A DNA stretch of 64,000 nucleotides from Aquibacillus salsiterrae (GTDB taxonomy: Bacteria; Bacillota; Bacilli; Bacillales; Amphibacillaceae): the NCBI RefSeq assembly GCF_028416595.1, contig NZ_JAMQKC010000011.1, positions 1-64,000 of the forward strand. Reading direction: 5' to 3'. The position numbers and the translations under genes were made by a program. Numbering within the stretch: position 1 is the first letter of the stretch; each line of letters begins with the position of its first letter. Shown piece after piece: positions 46,447 through 55,749 of the stretch. The notes under the pieces are model-generated. The model was not told the origin of the DNA. It did not search any database and was given only the letters and a program-made list of their open reading frames with translations.

Positions 46447-46670
46447 TTAGCCCCTCCATTGTTTCTTAACTAACTATATAATATTAAATACCGTCCTATG
46501 CCATATCAACACCAATCTCATGACAATAAGGCAAGCCACTATCAAATTACCTCTGTCAAGAATGGTTTTGAAAAGTCCTTATCGATTTCTCTGGTATTGT
46601 AGCGGCATAATTTCACACAAAAGAAAAGCGTCTAGAATGTCCCTTGTCCGAGCCCTCTTGATCTTAAGTC

Positions 46671-47948
46671 TTACAGCAAGGTGTCCTCTGACTCATTTTC
46701 GCGCTTGATTTCAATCTTGACTTTCTTTATTCTACGGTTTGTAACTTCATCAACAATTACCTTAAGGTTTTCATATTCAAATGAATCGCCATGGGCAGGT
46801 ACTGCTTCTAGATTTTCAATCACCCATCCACCTAACGTATGGTACGAGCTATCCGGTTCGGGCAATTTCATCATATCTGCGAAGTTATCCAATTGGAACT
46901 GTGCATCAAATTTATAGACATTTTCATTAATCCGAGAGATAGCACTTACTTTTTCATCCTGTTCATCCCAGATTTCCCCAACAATTTCCTCTAATATATC
47001 TTCTAATGTTAGTAAACCTGCAGTTCCGCCAAATTCATCTAATACAATTGCCATATGAAGCTTTTCTTTTTGCAGCCTCGGAAGTAATCCTGATATTTTC
47101 ATCGATTCCACGATGAAAAATGGTTCTCTTAACAATTCCCGAAGATTAACTTCTTTATATTTCAACAGATGAGTAAAGAATTCTTTTTCAGATAAAATTC
47201 CGATAATATTATCGATATTCTCTTCATAAACTGGTATTCTCGAAAATCGTTCTTCAAAAAAGATCTGCTTAATGTCTTCCACCGACTGATTGACTTCAAT
47301 CGCAACCATGTCCATTCTTGGCGTAATAATCTCTCCAGCTATCGTATCATCAAAATCCATTGAGCGGTTAATTAACTCACGCTCTTCCTTATCGATGACG
47401 CCCTCTTCCTGACTAATATCGAGCATCACTTTAATTTCTTCCTCTGTAACAGAGGGCATGCCTTCCCCTTTTGCGAAAAGATTGGTGACAACACGCTTTA
47501 ATTTTGCAAAAAAGAAGTTAATTGGTGTTAGTAACTTTATTAATAAAAACAGTACGGTTGCAATTGCTAGAGAATAGCTTTCAGCATGTTCTTTCGCTAA
47601 CGATTTAGGAAGAATCTCACCAAAAATGAGAATTAGGATAGTCATGGCAATTGTACTTATGAATAAACCAGTATTTCCACCAAATAATTTCGTAGCAACA
47701 GCTGCTGAAATACTTGCTGCAGCAATATTAACGATGTTGTTACCAACTAAGATTGTTGATAATGTATTGTCGAAATTTTCAGCAATATGGAGTGCCTTCT
47801 TACTGCCTCGTCTTCCTTCATCAACAAAGTTTTTCAATCTAATTTTATTGACGCTTGAATACGCTGTTTCTGCAGATGAGAAGAAGGCAGACATTACTAT
47901 TAATGTCATTAACAAAATGATCGAACTCAGTGGTATATCTTCCAACAA
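46671..47948 (-). CDS. CNNM/CorC-type transporter with CBS pair (YhdP-like)
   Basis: 425 residues. The DUF21 membrane part is ~1-180 with four helices, two CBS domains ~200-325, then a CorC/HlyC domain (~345-420). B. subtilis YhdP (MpfA) of this type exports magnesium; an alternative is cation or haemolysin-like transport. It is 60 bases downstream of a MerR-family regulator on the same strand, as in the B. subtilis yhdP-yhdQ neighbourhood. Regulation by that MerR protein is inferred. Confidence 0.85.
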   Translation of the reverse strand: MLEDIPLSSIILLMTLIVMSAFFSSAETAYSSVNKIRLKNFVDEGRRGSKKALHIAENFDNTLSTILVGNNIVNIAAASISAAVATKLFGGNTGLFISTIAMTILILIFGEILPKSLAKEHAESYSLAIATVLFLLIKLLTPINFFFAKLKRVVTNLFAKGEGMPSVTEEEIKVMLDISQEEGVIDKEERELINRSMDFDDTIAGEIITPRMDMVAIEVNQSVEDIKQIFFEERFSRIPVYEENIDNIIGILSEKEFFTHLLKYKEVNLRELLREPFFIVESMKISGLLPRLQKEKLHMAIVLDEFGGTAGLLTLEDILEEIVGEIWDEQDEKVSAISRINENVYKFDAQFQLDNFADMMKLPEPDSSYHTLGGWVIENLEAVPAHGDSFEYENLKVIVDEVTNRRIKKVKIEIKRENESEDTLL

Positions 47949-48007
47949 GGGTCACTCTCCTGTAATCATTCATTTATAATAAATTCCGTAAATAGTAGTT
48001 TGGCATA

Positions 48008-48430
48008 TTAGGATAACAAGATCAATGCGTTCATTAACGCCATCGCATGAGGCTTTAGATTGTTCACTACTTTCAGCTGCTCACTCTTATCTAATTTTCC
48101 GAAAAAAGACTGTATTTCTTCAATTTCATTTGTTAAAAAGTCCATTTTATTCGTAATATCAATAGTTTGCGCCAACATCGCTTCCTTATTTATCTCTGTT
48201 GCTTGTAACACAACTTTCCTTTGTTTAATTTGCTCTAATGACATATTTGTTTGCTTACATTGGTCAATAAATTTCAAGTCAGCAATTGCTTCTTGTTTAT
48301 AGTAACGATAATTGGACTCTGAACGCTCACATTCTAATAGACCAATTTTTGTATAATAATCAATTGTTCGTTTTGATGTATTAGTAATCTCAGCTAATTC
48401 TCCTATTCGATACAACTTCCCAAGTTTCAT
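48008..48430 (-). CDS. MerR-family regulator
   Basis: About 141 residues from ATG 48430; TTG 48415 is also possible and would start with YRIGEL, the usual N-terminus. MerR HTH: YRIGELAEITNTSKRTIDYYTKIGLL, followed by a coiled-coil dimerisation helix (EQIKQRKVVLQ...). The C-terminal part is short with no Cys metal site, so the effector is not copper-type. It is in the same operon as the CNNM transporter. A dyad lies upstream at 48461-48497. Confidence 0.8.
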   Translation of the reverse strand: MKLGKLYRIGELAEITNTSKRTIDYYTKIGLLECERSESNYRYYKQEAIADLKFIDQCKQTNMSLEQIKQRKVVLQATEINKEAMLAQTIDITNKMDFLTNEIEEIQSFFGKLDKSEQLKVVNNLKPHAMALMNALILLS

Positions 48431-48460
48431 CACCTCGAATACATAGTATAAGGTATGTTT

Positions 48461-48497
48461 GCACAACTGTACAGTACAACGTTACAGTTTGTTGTGC
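48461..48497. promoter_or_regulatory. Imperfect dyad upstream of the MerR gene
   Basis: GCACAACTGTA (48461-48471) and TACAGTTTGTTGTGC (48483-48497) are inverted halves, with four extra bases in the right arm. A -10 TATACT (48450-48445, minus strand) lies beside it. It could be the MerR operator; I could not find a -35 with the usual long spacer. Confidence 0.35.
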
Positions 48498-48603
48498 CAA
48501 TTATTGGTTTGATCTCCATTCCACTTAAATTTTTATCTTCTTTTCTTCATTGTTCGATATGTTAATTGTAAAAACTAGAAATTGATGTTAAAAGAGGTGG
48601 GTT

Positions 48604-48678
48604 ATGAAAGTGTTATTAGCTGAAGACCAGCCTAAGGCAAGTGTGGCTGACTTTACATGTTCATTACCAAGACGATAA
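48604..48678 (+). pseudogene. N-terminal relic of a response regulator
   Basis: GAGGTGGG precedes ATG 48604. The frame MKVLLAEDQPKASVADFT ends after 24 codons. MKVLLAEDQ is the typical first strand and acidic loop of response-regulator receivers, then the sequence stops resembling one. A deletion has removed the rest; only the N-terminus and RBS survive. Confidence 0.55.
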
Positions 48679-48726
48679 ATAAAGAGTTCCTTTTAGCATT
48701 CTATTTAGATTAACACTACTTTAATT

Positions 48727-48757
48727 AAAAGGGGCAAGGTATCTATACCTTGCCCCC
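48727..48757 (-). terminator. Intrinsic terminator after the xylosidase gene
   Basis: GGGGCAAGGTAT (48731-48742) / ATACCTTGCCCC (48745-48756), a 12-bp stem with a 2-base loop, followed on the minus strand by TTTT. Very stable. Confidence 0.9.
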
Positions 48758-48765
48758 GAAAAAAT

Positions 48766-50688
48766 TTATCCCCAAATTTTTATATAGTTTTTACCTGCTT
48801 GCAACTGACTGATTGGTCCGACGACAGTCTTTTCTTCCCTTAGGTTTCCTAATAAATCCTTATCGATAACTACTTCCGTTCCGTCAGGATTTTCAAATTC
48901 GGCATCAACAAGACGTGCTCTCTCTAAAGTTTTTGTTGATTGAATTTCACCAAGTAGTGAACCAAAATCTTCTGGAAGCTCCACAGATAAATATACTTCA
49001 TTTCCTTCTTCAATAATTTGAATTTCCGGATTAAAGTTGTCTGCAACAACTCTTTCATTTTCTCTTTCAAACGATTCTGCACCATTATAGTATGCATTAC
49101 GGTTAATATAAACCGGTTGCTCTACTTTATGGAATACATCATGGTCACCATCTTCCTGATGAACGGTTTCGATGAACTCTTCAATTGAAGTGGTGTAGCC
49201 TTTATAGTGTGCCGTACCAACACCTTCAATCGCATCATCACCAATGAATATATTATTGATGAAACGATCATCTCCACCATAGACAGGAGCAAAACCAGCC
49301 ACTTCTGTGCTATGTGGTACGTGATAAGGAGTAGCCCGGTCAAGCATTTTGCGATGTACCATTTTACCTCGGACAATATTGTTAATATAAGCTCCACCTT
49401 GAGCATGGTTATCTAACGCATAATCAGCAGTTAAAATATTGTTATCAACAATGTACGGACCACTACTTACTTCAACAAACAAATCACGACTATTTCGATA
49501 GTAAATATTTCTGCTTACTCTCGTACCTTGTGTCTGCCAATCTAACCAAGTTCCTAACGAGCAATCATGGATACGGTTATCATGAATTTGCACATCAATT
49601 GCTGCGTGTAGCTTGATACCAGCAATCTCATGTCCATAGAATTCACGCTTTAATGCAATGTTATAAATATGGTTATTATAGATTTCACTAAATACACAGC
49701 CTAGATGACCAACCACACCATTTTGGCCACAATCATAGATGGTGTTATTTCGAATAATGTGTGAGCCGATTTTCTCCTTACTCCAACCAATTTGTCGAGC
49801 GGAAAAGACTGATTCTAATTGATATTGATAGCCTGGCTTATCTTTACGGATGGTACGGTAGTTATGGCCAGTTGTAATTTCTTTACCAATACTGATTGCA
49901 CTACATTTTGAATCATGGATAATGTTGTCCTCGATGATCCAGCCTTTACTCCAATGCGGACCAATTAGTCCAGGCTGATCTGCTGTTGGTGGAGTCCACG
50001 GTGTAGCAGCCTGAGCCATCTCAAAACCTCTCACCGTAATATAGTTAACGCCTACTTGTTCTGGGTAAAAACAAGCTTTTCGCACATTAATCTCTACTAA
50101 TTCTTCATTAGGATTTGCTCCTTGGAAATTAGCATAGATTGTCGTATGAGTATCATCTACTTCTGTGTACCAAAGATATTTTGTTTGTTCTTGATTTTTA
50201 ACAGGAACAATCGTTTTCGTCCAGTGGTCTAACACTTCTGTTTTAACTTCAGGATTTTGCAATTGTTCCAATGTTTCCGCTTCATAAAAGGACATGCCAT
50301 TTAAATAAACGTCACCTAAGTGTCTTCCTGGATTATACACAACCCAGTCCCCAAAAATTTCTTGTTTGTACGGATTATAATCTCCGAAAAATTCATTAGC
50401 TAATACAACTTTCCAAACATTGCCTTCCACTTGTTCCCAATCGTTAATCTGCTCGGAGCCTTTAATGACAACTTTCTCACCTTCAGCTGCCTGATATGTA
50501 ATTCTTCTATATTCACTTAATCCTGCATACTTCGGTTTCACCCATTCCCGGTACACACCCTCGTGGACAATAACTGTATCCCCTGCTGCTGCAACCGATG
50601 CAGCTTTATTAATTGTTAAAAATGGATGTTGTTGCGTTCCTTCGTCATAATCTGAACCATTTTTTGCTACATGATATTCAAAAGCCAT
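48766..50688 (-). CDS. xylC: GH120-type beta-xylosidase (right-handed beta-helix)
   Basis: 640 residues from ATG 50688 (AAGGAGG upstream). Long parallel beta-helix with no signal peptide, so intracellular. From memory the sequence follows Thermoanaerobacterium saccharolyticum XylC almost throughout (N-terminal YHVAKNGSD, GDTVIVHEGVYREWVKPKY, NPYKQEIFGDW). The catalytic nucleophile fits Asp383 in TWLDWQTQG and the acid/base Glu406 in FVEVSSG, one residue off the XylC numbers I recall (Asp382/Glu405). It would cleave xylobiose and short xylo-oligosaccharides taken up by the cell. The divergent AraC-type gene is the probable regulator. Confidence 0.82.
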   Translation of the reverse strand: MAFEYHVAKNGSDYDEGTQQHPFLTINKAASVAAAGDTVIVHEGVYREWVKPKYAGLSEYRRITYQAAEGEKVVIKGSEQINDWEQVEGNVWKVVLANEFFGDYNPYKQEIFGDWVVYNPGRHLGDVYLNGMSFYEAETLEQLQNPEVKTEVLDHWTKTIVPVKNQEQTKYLWYTEVDDTHTTIYANFQGANPNEELVEINVRKACFYPEQVGVNYITVRGFEMAQAATPWTPPTADQPGLIGPHWSKGWIIEDNIIHDSKCSAISIGKEITTGHNYRTIRKDKPGYQYQLESVFSARQIGWSKEKIGSHIIRNNTIYDCGQNGVVGHLGCVFSEIYNNHIYNIALKREFYGHEIAGIKLHAAIDVQIHDNRIHDCSLGTWLDWQTQGTRVSRNIYYRNSRDLFVEVSSGPYIVDNNILTADYALDNHAQGGAYINNIVRGKMVHRKMLDRATPYHVPHSTEVAGFAPVYGGDDRFINNIFIGDDAIEGVGTAHYKGYTTSIEEFIETVHQEDGDHDVFHKVEQPVYINRNAYYNGAESFERENERVVADNFNPEIQIIEEGNEVYLSVELPEDFGSLLGEIQSTKTLERARLVDAEFENPDGTEVVIDKDLLGNLREEKTVVGPISQLQAGKNYIKIWG

Positions 50689-50805
50689 GCTAAATTCCTC
50701 CTTCATATCAATCTAGCTTCATTATAGGAGCAAATAACAATCTATTTCTATTCTAAATATAGTATAATTTAAGACAATATTAGTGTTTTTTAGGGGGATA
50801 TGCTT

Positions 50806-51561
50806 GTGGTTTTTTTCGAACAACATGGGGTTGAAGAAAAAGAATCCTTTCACTCCTTTAAACTAAGTAATCAAACCTTTCCGCTCCATTTTCATCGAGC
50901 CTATGAGCTGATTATTGTCAATCAAGGGGAATTGCTCGTAACGATTGACCAAAAAGAGTATGTGTTAAATGAACATGACATTGCATTTGTTTTTAATAAC
51001 CAGACTCATGAATTTAAGACAATCGATCAGTCTGAGGTGACAATTGTCATATTTTCACCAGAATTAATTGGACATTTCTTTATGAATTATAAGGGGTTTA
51101 TCCCGGAAAACAATGTGATTCGCCTAGAGCGTTCCCCTAATATAGAGGATCTCACATCCATTTACCGACAAAAAAGTTTTTTATACGATATTTGTGGCAC
51201 GTTAGTCGAAAGTACTACGTTTATTCCAGTAGAGCACTCAACCAAAACGAAAGTGTTACACAAAATGCTCCTGTTTGTCGATAAAAACTATAGTGAGGAC
51301 TGCACATTAAAGACTGCTGCCAAACACTTACAGTATGATTATGCCTATTTATCGAAATTGTTTGTACAAATGACCAACATGACCTTTTCAGAATACTTAA
51401 GTCATTACCGGGTATCACAGGCATGTTATCTATTAAAAAACAGTCAGCAATCCGTTAGTGAGATCGCGATGAACTGTGGTTTTAATAACCTTAGGTCGTT
51501 CAATCGCAGTTTTAAAAAAATTACTAGCCAGTCTCCGCGGAAGTATAGGGAATTGGCCTAG
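50806..51561 (+). CDS. AraC-family transcriptional regulator with cupin-like sensor
   Basis: 251 residues from GTG 50806, where AGGGGG is 8 bases upstream; ATG 50800 is too close to it. The N-terminal cupin fold (FPLHFHRAYELIIVNQGEL) binds an effector. The C-terminal double HTH (~150-251: TLKTAAKHLQYDYAYLSKLF, SEIAMNCGFNNLRSFNRSFKKI) binds DNA. It is divergent from the GH120 gene and likely controls it in response to a pentose or xylo-oligosaccharide, by analogy with AraC/XylS-type regulators beside glycosidases. Confidence 0.85.
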   Translation: MVFFEQHGVEEKESFHSFKLSNQTFPLHFHRAYELIIVNQGELLVTIDQKEYVLNEHDIAFVFNNQTHEFKTIDQSEVTIVIFSPELIGHFFMNYKGFIPENNVIRLERSPNIEDLTSIYRQKSFLYDICGTLVESTTFIPVEHSTKTKVLHKMLLFVDKNYSEDCTLKTAAKHLQYDYAYLSKLFVQMTNMTFSEYLSHYRVSQACYLLKNSQQSVSEIAMNCGFNNLRSFNRSFKKITSQSPRKYRELA

Positions 51562-51648
51562 ATGAACCGGGAAACATCCTATATTTGACGAGCGTCCTGA
51601 GTTGAAATGGCTGCAGGCGGACCCACGGGGCTAAGCGATAAATGGCCC

Positions 51649-51996
51649 CTATGCCCCTATTACATATCCTATGTATGCTAAAATAATCCCAAGCCCATAA
51701 GTAGCGACAAGGTAGTAGATTGCTTTTCCTTTTTGTTTAAATAATGCAAACTTCACTGTTTCTAACTTGAATGTGGAAAAAGTCGTAAAGGCACCGAAAA
51801 AGCCTGTGCCTACTAACAGTGCAATCTTTTCATTTGCTTGTAATCCAGTAACCAGTCCTAATAGAAAAGCACCTAAAATGTTAACTGTAAATGTTCCATA
51901 CGGGAACGCTGCATGATTCCAAGCTTTACTAATGATAAACCGGGACACTGCACCGCAAAAGCCGCCAATACCAACCAATACGATATTAAAAAACAT
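51649..51996 (-). CDS. crcB2: FluC/CrcB-family fluoride channel, subunit 2
   Basis: 115 residues with four membrane helices. GIGGFCGAVSRFII, the N-terminal family signature, and FGAFTTFSTFKLE, with the Phe residues that line the fluoride path, are present. Such proteins export fluoride as dual-topology dimers; Bacillaceae usually have two different genes that form a heterodimer. The upstream gene (crcB1) overlaps it by one base. Confidence 0.93.
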   Translation of the reverse strand: MFFNIVLVGIGGFCGAVSRFIISKAWNHAAFPYGTFTVNILGAFLLGLVTGLQANEKIALLVGTGFFGAFTTFSTFKLETVKFALFKQKGKAIYYLVATYGLGIILAYIGYVIGA

Positions 51997-52370
51997 TATG
52001 CCTTCTCCCCTACTCTACTCACTTTAAAACCTAAACGACTCATTGCCATACCACCTATTAGACTTACGATAACATAGCATATGCCTAAAACAATCGATCC
52101 TCTGTCAAACAACAGAACCGTTTCGACACTAACCGCCGAGAACGTCGTAAAAGACCCAACTAACCCGGTACCTATTGCAGCTTTAGCATAGTCAGACAAA
52201 GCAAGCTTGTTAAACAAAGTTGTCGTTAACCATGCTAGTAGATAGCAACCGATGAGGTTAATGAGCAAGGTCGAAAAAGGGAATGGGCTTTCAGACACCA
52301 GCGCAATTCCAACTAAATAACGCAACATTGCACCCAATGCCCCAGCAAGCCCAACCAACACGTAAATCAT
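51996..52370 (-). CDS. crcB1: FluC/CrcB-family fluoride channel, subunit 1
   Basis: 124 residues with four membrane helices and the FluC motifs: VLVGLAGALGAMLRYLVG and VGSFTTFSAVSVE. Expected partner of the overlapping crcB2 gene in an antiparallel heterodimer. AAGGAGG precedes the ATG at 52370. The leader lacks a recognisable crcB-motif fluoride riboswitch, instead carrying a long inverted repeat (see 52388-52512). Confidence 0.93.
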   Translation of the reverse strand: MIYVLVGLAGALGAMLRYLVGIALVSESPFPFSTLLINLIGCYLLAWLTTTLFNKLALSDYAKAAIGTGLVGSFTTFSAVSVETVLLFDRGSIVLGICYVIVSLIGGMAMSRLGFKVSRVGEKA

Positions 52371-52387
52371 AGCAAAAATCCTCCTTA

Positions 52388-52512
52388 ATAAGAAAAGCGA
52401 AGGGGACTTGCTAAGCCTAAGGTAAATTCTTGGAATGGTTCTTTGGTGCTCATCCTTGACATTTTCTTGGAATCAGAATCCACCAAACAACAGACAATTA
52501 GTCCCCTTCTTG
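52388..52512. repeat. Long inverted repeat upstream of crcB1, linked to the dispersed repeat
   Basis: It begins AAGAAAAGCGAAGGGGACTTG (a variant of the dispersed repeat start) and ends AGTCCCCTTCTTG, so arms AAGGGGACT/AGTCCCCTT face each other across ~95 bases. Inner pairs CTTTGGTG/CACCAAA and short repeats of TTCTTGGAAT add structure. This is the terminator-like end of the flavin reductase gene and the crcB leader at once. Confidence 0.6.
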
Positions 52513-52513
52513 T

Positions 52514-53083
52514 TTAGTAATTATTAAACCCGTTTATCGGGACGATTGCATCCTCAGGAACGCCACCTTCTCGTTCCATCAAATGATTAACCGTTAGACT
52601 CTTTTTTTCCGGATGAAGAATTTCAGCTGACAACACGTCGCCTATTACTAGTAAAAAATCACTAGTTTCCACAATATTCGTAACCTTACAATCAAAGTAT
52701 GCTTGCGAATTTTTTAAAATGGGACAACCAGTTTCTTTATAAATGAATTCATCTTCACCCATTGATTTAATATCTTGATCTCCTTTGAAAAAACGGTCCA
52801 TTAAATCTTCTTGGTCCTCCGCAGTCATGCTGAGGGCAAAAACACCACCACGTCTGACGATGTCTGCTCCTTCCATCTCTTTTGGGAAACAGACTAGCAT
52901 TTGCGGTGGTTCATGCGAGCATTGCGTTACCCAACAACCATTGTGAAAATGGGTACGCTCACCATCCGTCGTTGCAATGAAAAATCCACCTCGCAAGCGT
53001 TTGTTATACACTTCTTCCACTGGATCAAATTTTGATTTTGTGTCTATCTTAACCACCCCACTAGATTTATTTATTTTAAGCAT
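52514..53083 (-). CDS. Flavin reductase-like FMN-binding protein
   Basis: 189 residues of the flavin_reductase/FMN-binding split-barrel family (GGFFIATTDGERTHFHNGCWVTQCSHEPPQMLVCF, FALSMTA, and a C-terminal GDVLSAEI). Such proteins bind FMN and reduce flavins or other small substrates. Cys residues near 50-60 are unusual for the family and may matter for redox. No operon partners; it is followed by the crcB genes after 143 bases of structured sequence. Confidence 0.8.
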   Translation of the reverse strand: MLKINKSSGVVKIDTKSKFDPVEEVYNKRLRGGFFIATTDGERTHFHNGCWVTQCSHEPPQMLVCFPKEMEGADIVRRGGVFALSMTAEDQEDLMDRFFKGDQDIKSMGEDEFIYKETGCPILKNSQAYFDCKVTNIVETSDFLLVIGDVLSAEILHPEKKSLTVNHLMEREGGVPEDAIVPINGFNNY

Positions 53084-53174
53084 AGCGCAAATTGATTAGT
53101 GATTATAACTTTATGCCTGACTTAAAGTCGGTTATACCGAGAAAAACATATACGAAAAACAGTCCCCTCCTGCT

Positions 53175-55607
53175 TTACTTCAATTGTTTGTCGAGTTTCC
53201 AGATGCCTGTTGCGTATTCTTGGATCGTTCGGTCACTTGAAAATTTGCCTGAATGGGCAATGTTAACGATGCTTTTCGACAACCATTTATCTTGATGGCG
53301 ATAGGCCTCGTCAATTAATTGATGCGTTTCCACATAGCTCTCGAAATCCTTTAAAATAAAAAATGGATCATTAGTCGAAAGCAGGTGGTAATAAATATCG
53401 GTAAACTCGGTATCATGATGACCGAAAATGCCATCCCGTAACTGATCCATGATTTGTGTAATCCGCTCATCGTTGTGATACATGTCGCTCGCACTATATT
53501 GACCACTCTGGTAATAGGCATTTACTTCCTCTGCACGCAAGCCAAAGATAAATATGTTCGGGTCACCGACCAGATTTTTAATCTCAATATTCGCCCCATC
53601 TAATGTTCCAATTGTAAGAGCCCCGTTCATCATCATCTTCATATTACCTGTACCCGAGGCCTCCTTACTAGCTGTTGAAATTTGTTCACTAACATCTGCT
53701 GCCGGCACAATTTTCTCTGCCAAACTGACATTGTAGTTTTCAAGAAAGACAACTTTAATTTTCCCATTAATCGTCGCATCATGATTAACAATGGAGGCAA
53801 CCGTATTAATTAATTTAATGATCTCTTTAGCAAAATAATAACCGGGAGCCGCCTTTGCACAAAAGATAAACGTTCGTGGCGTAATATCAAGCTGTGGATT
53901 TTCCTTTAATTCATTATACAAATAGATCACATGGAAAATATTTAAAAGCTGCCGTTTATACTCATGCATTCGTTTAATTTGCACATCAAAAATGGATTGA
54001 TCATCGACTAATATTCCAGTCGTCTGATGAATATACCGTGCTAAATCTTGCTTATTTTTCTCTTTCACATGGCCAAGTCGCTCCAATAACGGATTGTCAT
54101 TGACATAACGAAGTAAATGCGTGAGTTCACGTGGTCGATTAACCCACCTCGTGCCAATCGTTTCCGAAATAAGATTAGCTAATCGCGGATTAGCCATTAA
54201 TAGCCAACGGCGATGCGTAATGCCATTTGTCTTATTGTTGAATCGCTCCGGATACAGTTTATTAAAGTTTTTCATTTCATGATTTTTTAAAATATCCGTG
54301 TGCAACTGGGCAACCCCATTAACACTAAAACTTCCCACAATCGCTAAATGTGCCATGTGGATTTGACCGTCCGCAATGATCGCCATTTGCGGGATACTAT
54401 CACGTAATTCTGGATAGTCAAACCAAATCCCTTGGCAAAAGCGTTCATTGATCTCATCAATAATCATGTACAAGCGTGGCAGCAGCTCTTGAATCATCGA
54501 AATTGGCCACTTCTCCAATGCTTCAGACATAATGGTATGGTTTGTATACGCGAAAACCTTCGTTGTTATCGCCCAAGCGTTTTCCCAACCAAACCCTTCC
54601 TCATCCATTAAAATCCGCATCATTTCAGGTATTGCCATGCTTGGATGGGTGTCATTAATTTGAATCACTACTTTCTCATGTAGATGAATCAGTGATTTCT
54701 GTTTCATTGCTTTATAATCATTGATAATTTTTTTCAAGGAAGCAGCAACAAGAAAGTATTCTTGCTTTATTCGAAGTCGTTTTCCCTCATCTGTTGAGTC
54801 GTCTGGGTACAGCATGCCGGAAATTTGTTCAATCGAATGATTATGTTCTAGCTGCTGATAATAATTAGACGTTGCAGCGTGTAAATGACTAGCGGAATCA
54901 ACTTGTTCTGCGCTCCACAACCTGAGTGTGTTAACAAATTCATTATTGTAGCCGACGACAGGCACATCATAAGGAACAGCTAGTACTTTATCCGTATTTT
55001 CGTGTTTAAATTCTAGGGACCCGTCATTACGTTTTAACATCGTAACATTGCCACCAAATTGCACCTCAATCGCTTCGTCAGCCCTCCGCGTCTCCCACGG
55101 ATATGGCTCTTTCAACCAATAATCCGGTAACTCCGTTTGGTAGCCATTAATGAACCGTTGCTCAAACATCCCGTAACGATACCTGATACAAAAGCCGTGA
55201 CCTGGATAACTTAGCGTTGCCAAAGAATCTAAAAAACAAGCAGCTAGTCGGCCCAATCCCCCATTACCAAGCCCTGGGTCATGCTCTTCTTTATAAACAT
55301 CGGTTGGTGTGAACCCTAAACGCCTTAGTGATTCGTTGCACACCTTCCACATACCAACATTTAATAGATTACTTTCGAGTAGCCGCCCAATTAAAAACTC
55401 CATCGACAAATAATAGACTTGCTTTGGCTGTTTTTGTTTACAATGTTCTTCGGTTTTCAGCCAGCCTTTGTTGACTTCTTCGCTGACGATTGCACAAATG
55501 ACATCGTATAAATCTTTATGGGATGCGTCCGTAATATTTTTCCCCTTGAGTGTTTCCATCTTACTCTTCATTATTTGAATGTACTCATCAACAGTCCAAT
55601 TGACCAA
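53175..55607 (-). CDS. glgP: Glycogen phosphorylase
   Basis: 810 residues, family GT35. It releases glucose-1-phosphate from glycogen chains using phosphate and PLP. The PLP Lys is in ASGTGNMKMMMNG; GNGGLGRLAACFLDSLAT and QINDTHPSMAIPEMMRIL are other hallmarks. The start is TTG at 55607 with AAGGGAG upstream. It is last in the glgBCDAP order. A stable hairpin lies between glgA and glgP, so its level may differ from the other genes. Confidence 0.96.
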   Translation of the reverse strand: MVNWTVDEYIQIMKSKMETLKGKNITDASHKDLYDVICAIVSEEVNKGWLKTEEHCKQKQPKQVYYLSMEFLIGRLLESNLLNVGMWKVCNESLRRLGFTPTDVYKEEHDPGLGNGGLGRLAACFLDSLATLSYPGHGFCIRYRYGMFEQRFINGYQTELPDYWLKEPYPWETRRADEAIEVQFGGNVTMLKRNDGSLEFKHENTDKVLAVPYDVPVVGYNNEFVNTLRLWSAEQVDSASHLHAATSNYYQQLEHNHSIEQISGMLYPDDSTDEGKRLRIKQEYFLVAASLKKIINDYKAMKQKSLIHLHEKVVIQINDTHPSMAIPEMMRILMDEEGFGWENAWAITTKVFAYTNHTIMSEALEKWPISMIQELLPRLYMIIDEINERFCQGIWFDYPELRDSIPQMAIIADGQIHMAHLAIVGSFSVNGVAQLHTDILKNHEMKNFNKLYPERFNNKTNGITHRRWLLMANPRLANLISETIGTRWVNRPRELTHLLRYVNDNPLLERLGHVKEKNKQDLARYIHQTTGILVDDQSIFDVQIKRMHEYKRQLLNIFHVIYLYNELKENPQLDITPRTFIFCAKAAPGYYFAKEIIKLINTVASIVNHDATINGKIKVVFLENYNVSLAEKIVPAADVSEQISTASKEASGTGNMKMMMNGALTIGTLDGANIEIKNLVGDPNIFIFGLRAEEVNAYYQSGQYSASDMYHNDERITQIMDQLRDGIFGHHDTEFTDIYYHLLSTNDPFFILKDFESYVETHQLIDEAYRHQDKWLSKSIVNIAHSGKFSSDRTIQEYATGIWKLDKQLK

Positions 55608-55693
55608 CGCCTAAGCGCTCCCTTCTATGACACCTAAGTGCACCAAAAATAAAACTCCCTCTAAAGACCACGTGCACATGATTTTTTCAGAAA

Positions 55694-55733
55694 ATAAACG
55701 TAGGGTTCACCTTATGTTCTGAACCCTACGTTT
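55694..55733 (-). terminator. Stable hairpin between glgA and glgP
   Basis: AAACGTAGGGTTCA (55696-55709) / TGAACCCTACGTTT (55720-55733), a 14-bp perfect stem. The minus-strand 3' side reads ATTTTC, a weak T run. Probably partial termination or mRNA processing between glgA and glgP. Confidence 0.75.
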
Positions 55734-55749
55734 CACATTCCCCTAGTAA

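Noticed and set aside
52371-52512. Fluoride (crcB) riboswitch before crcB1
   Set aside because: The conserved GGCGATGG and closing blocks are absent; the region is an inverted repeat related to the dispersed element.
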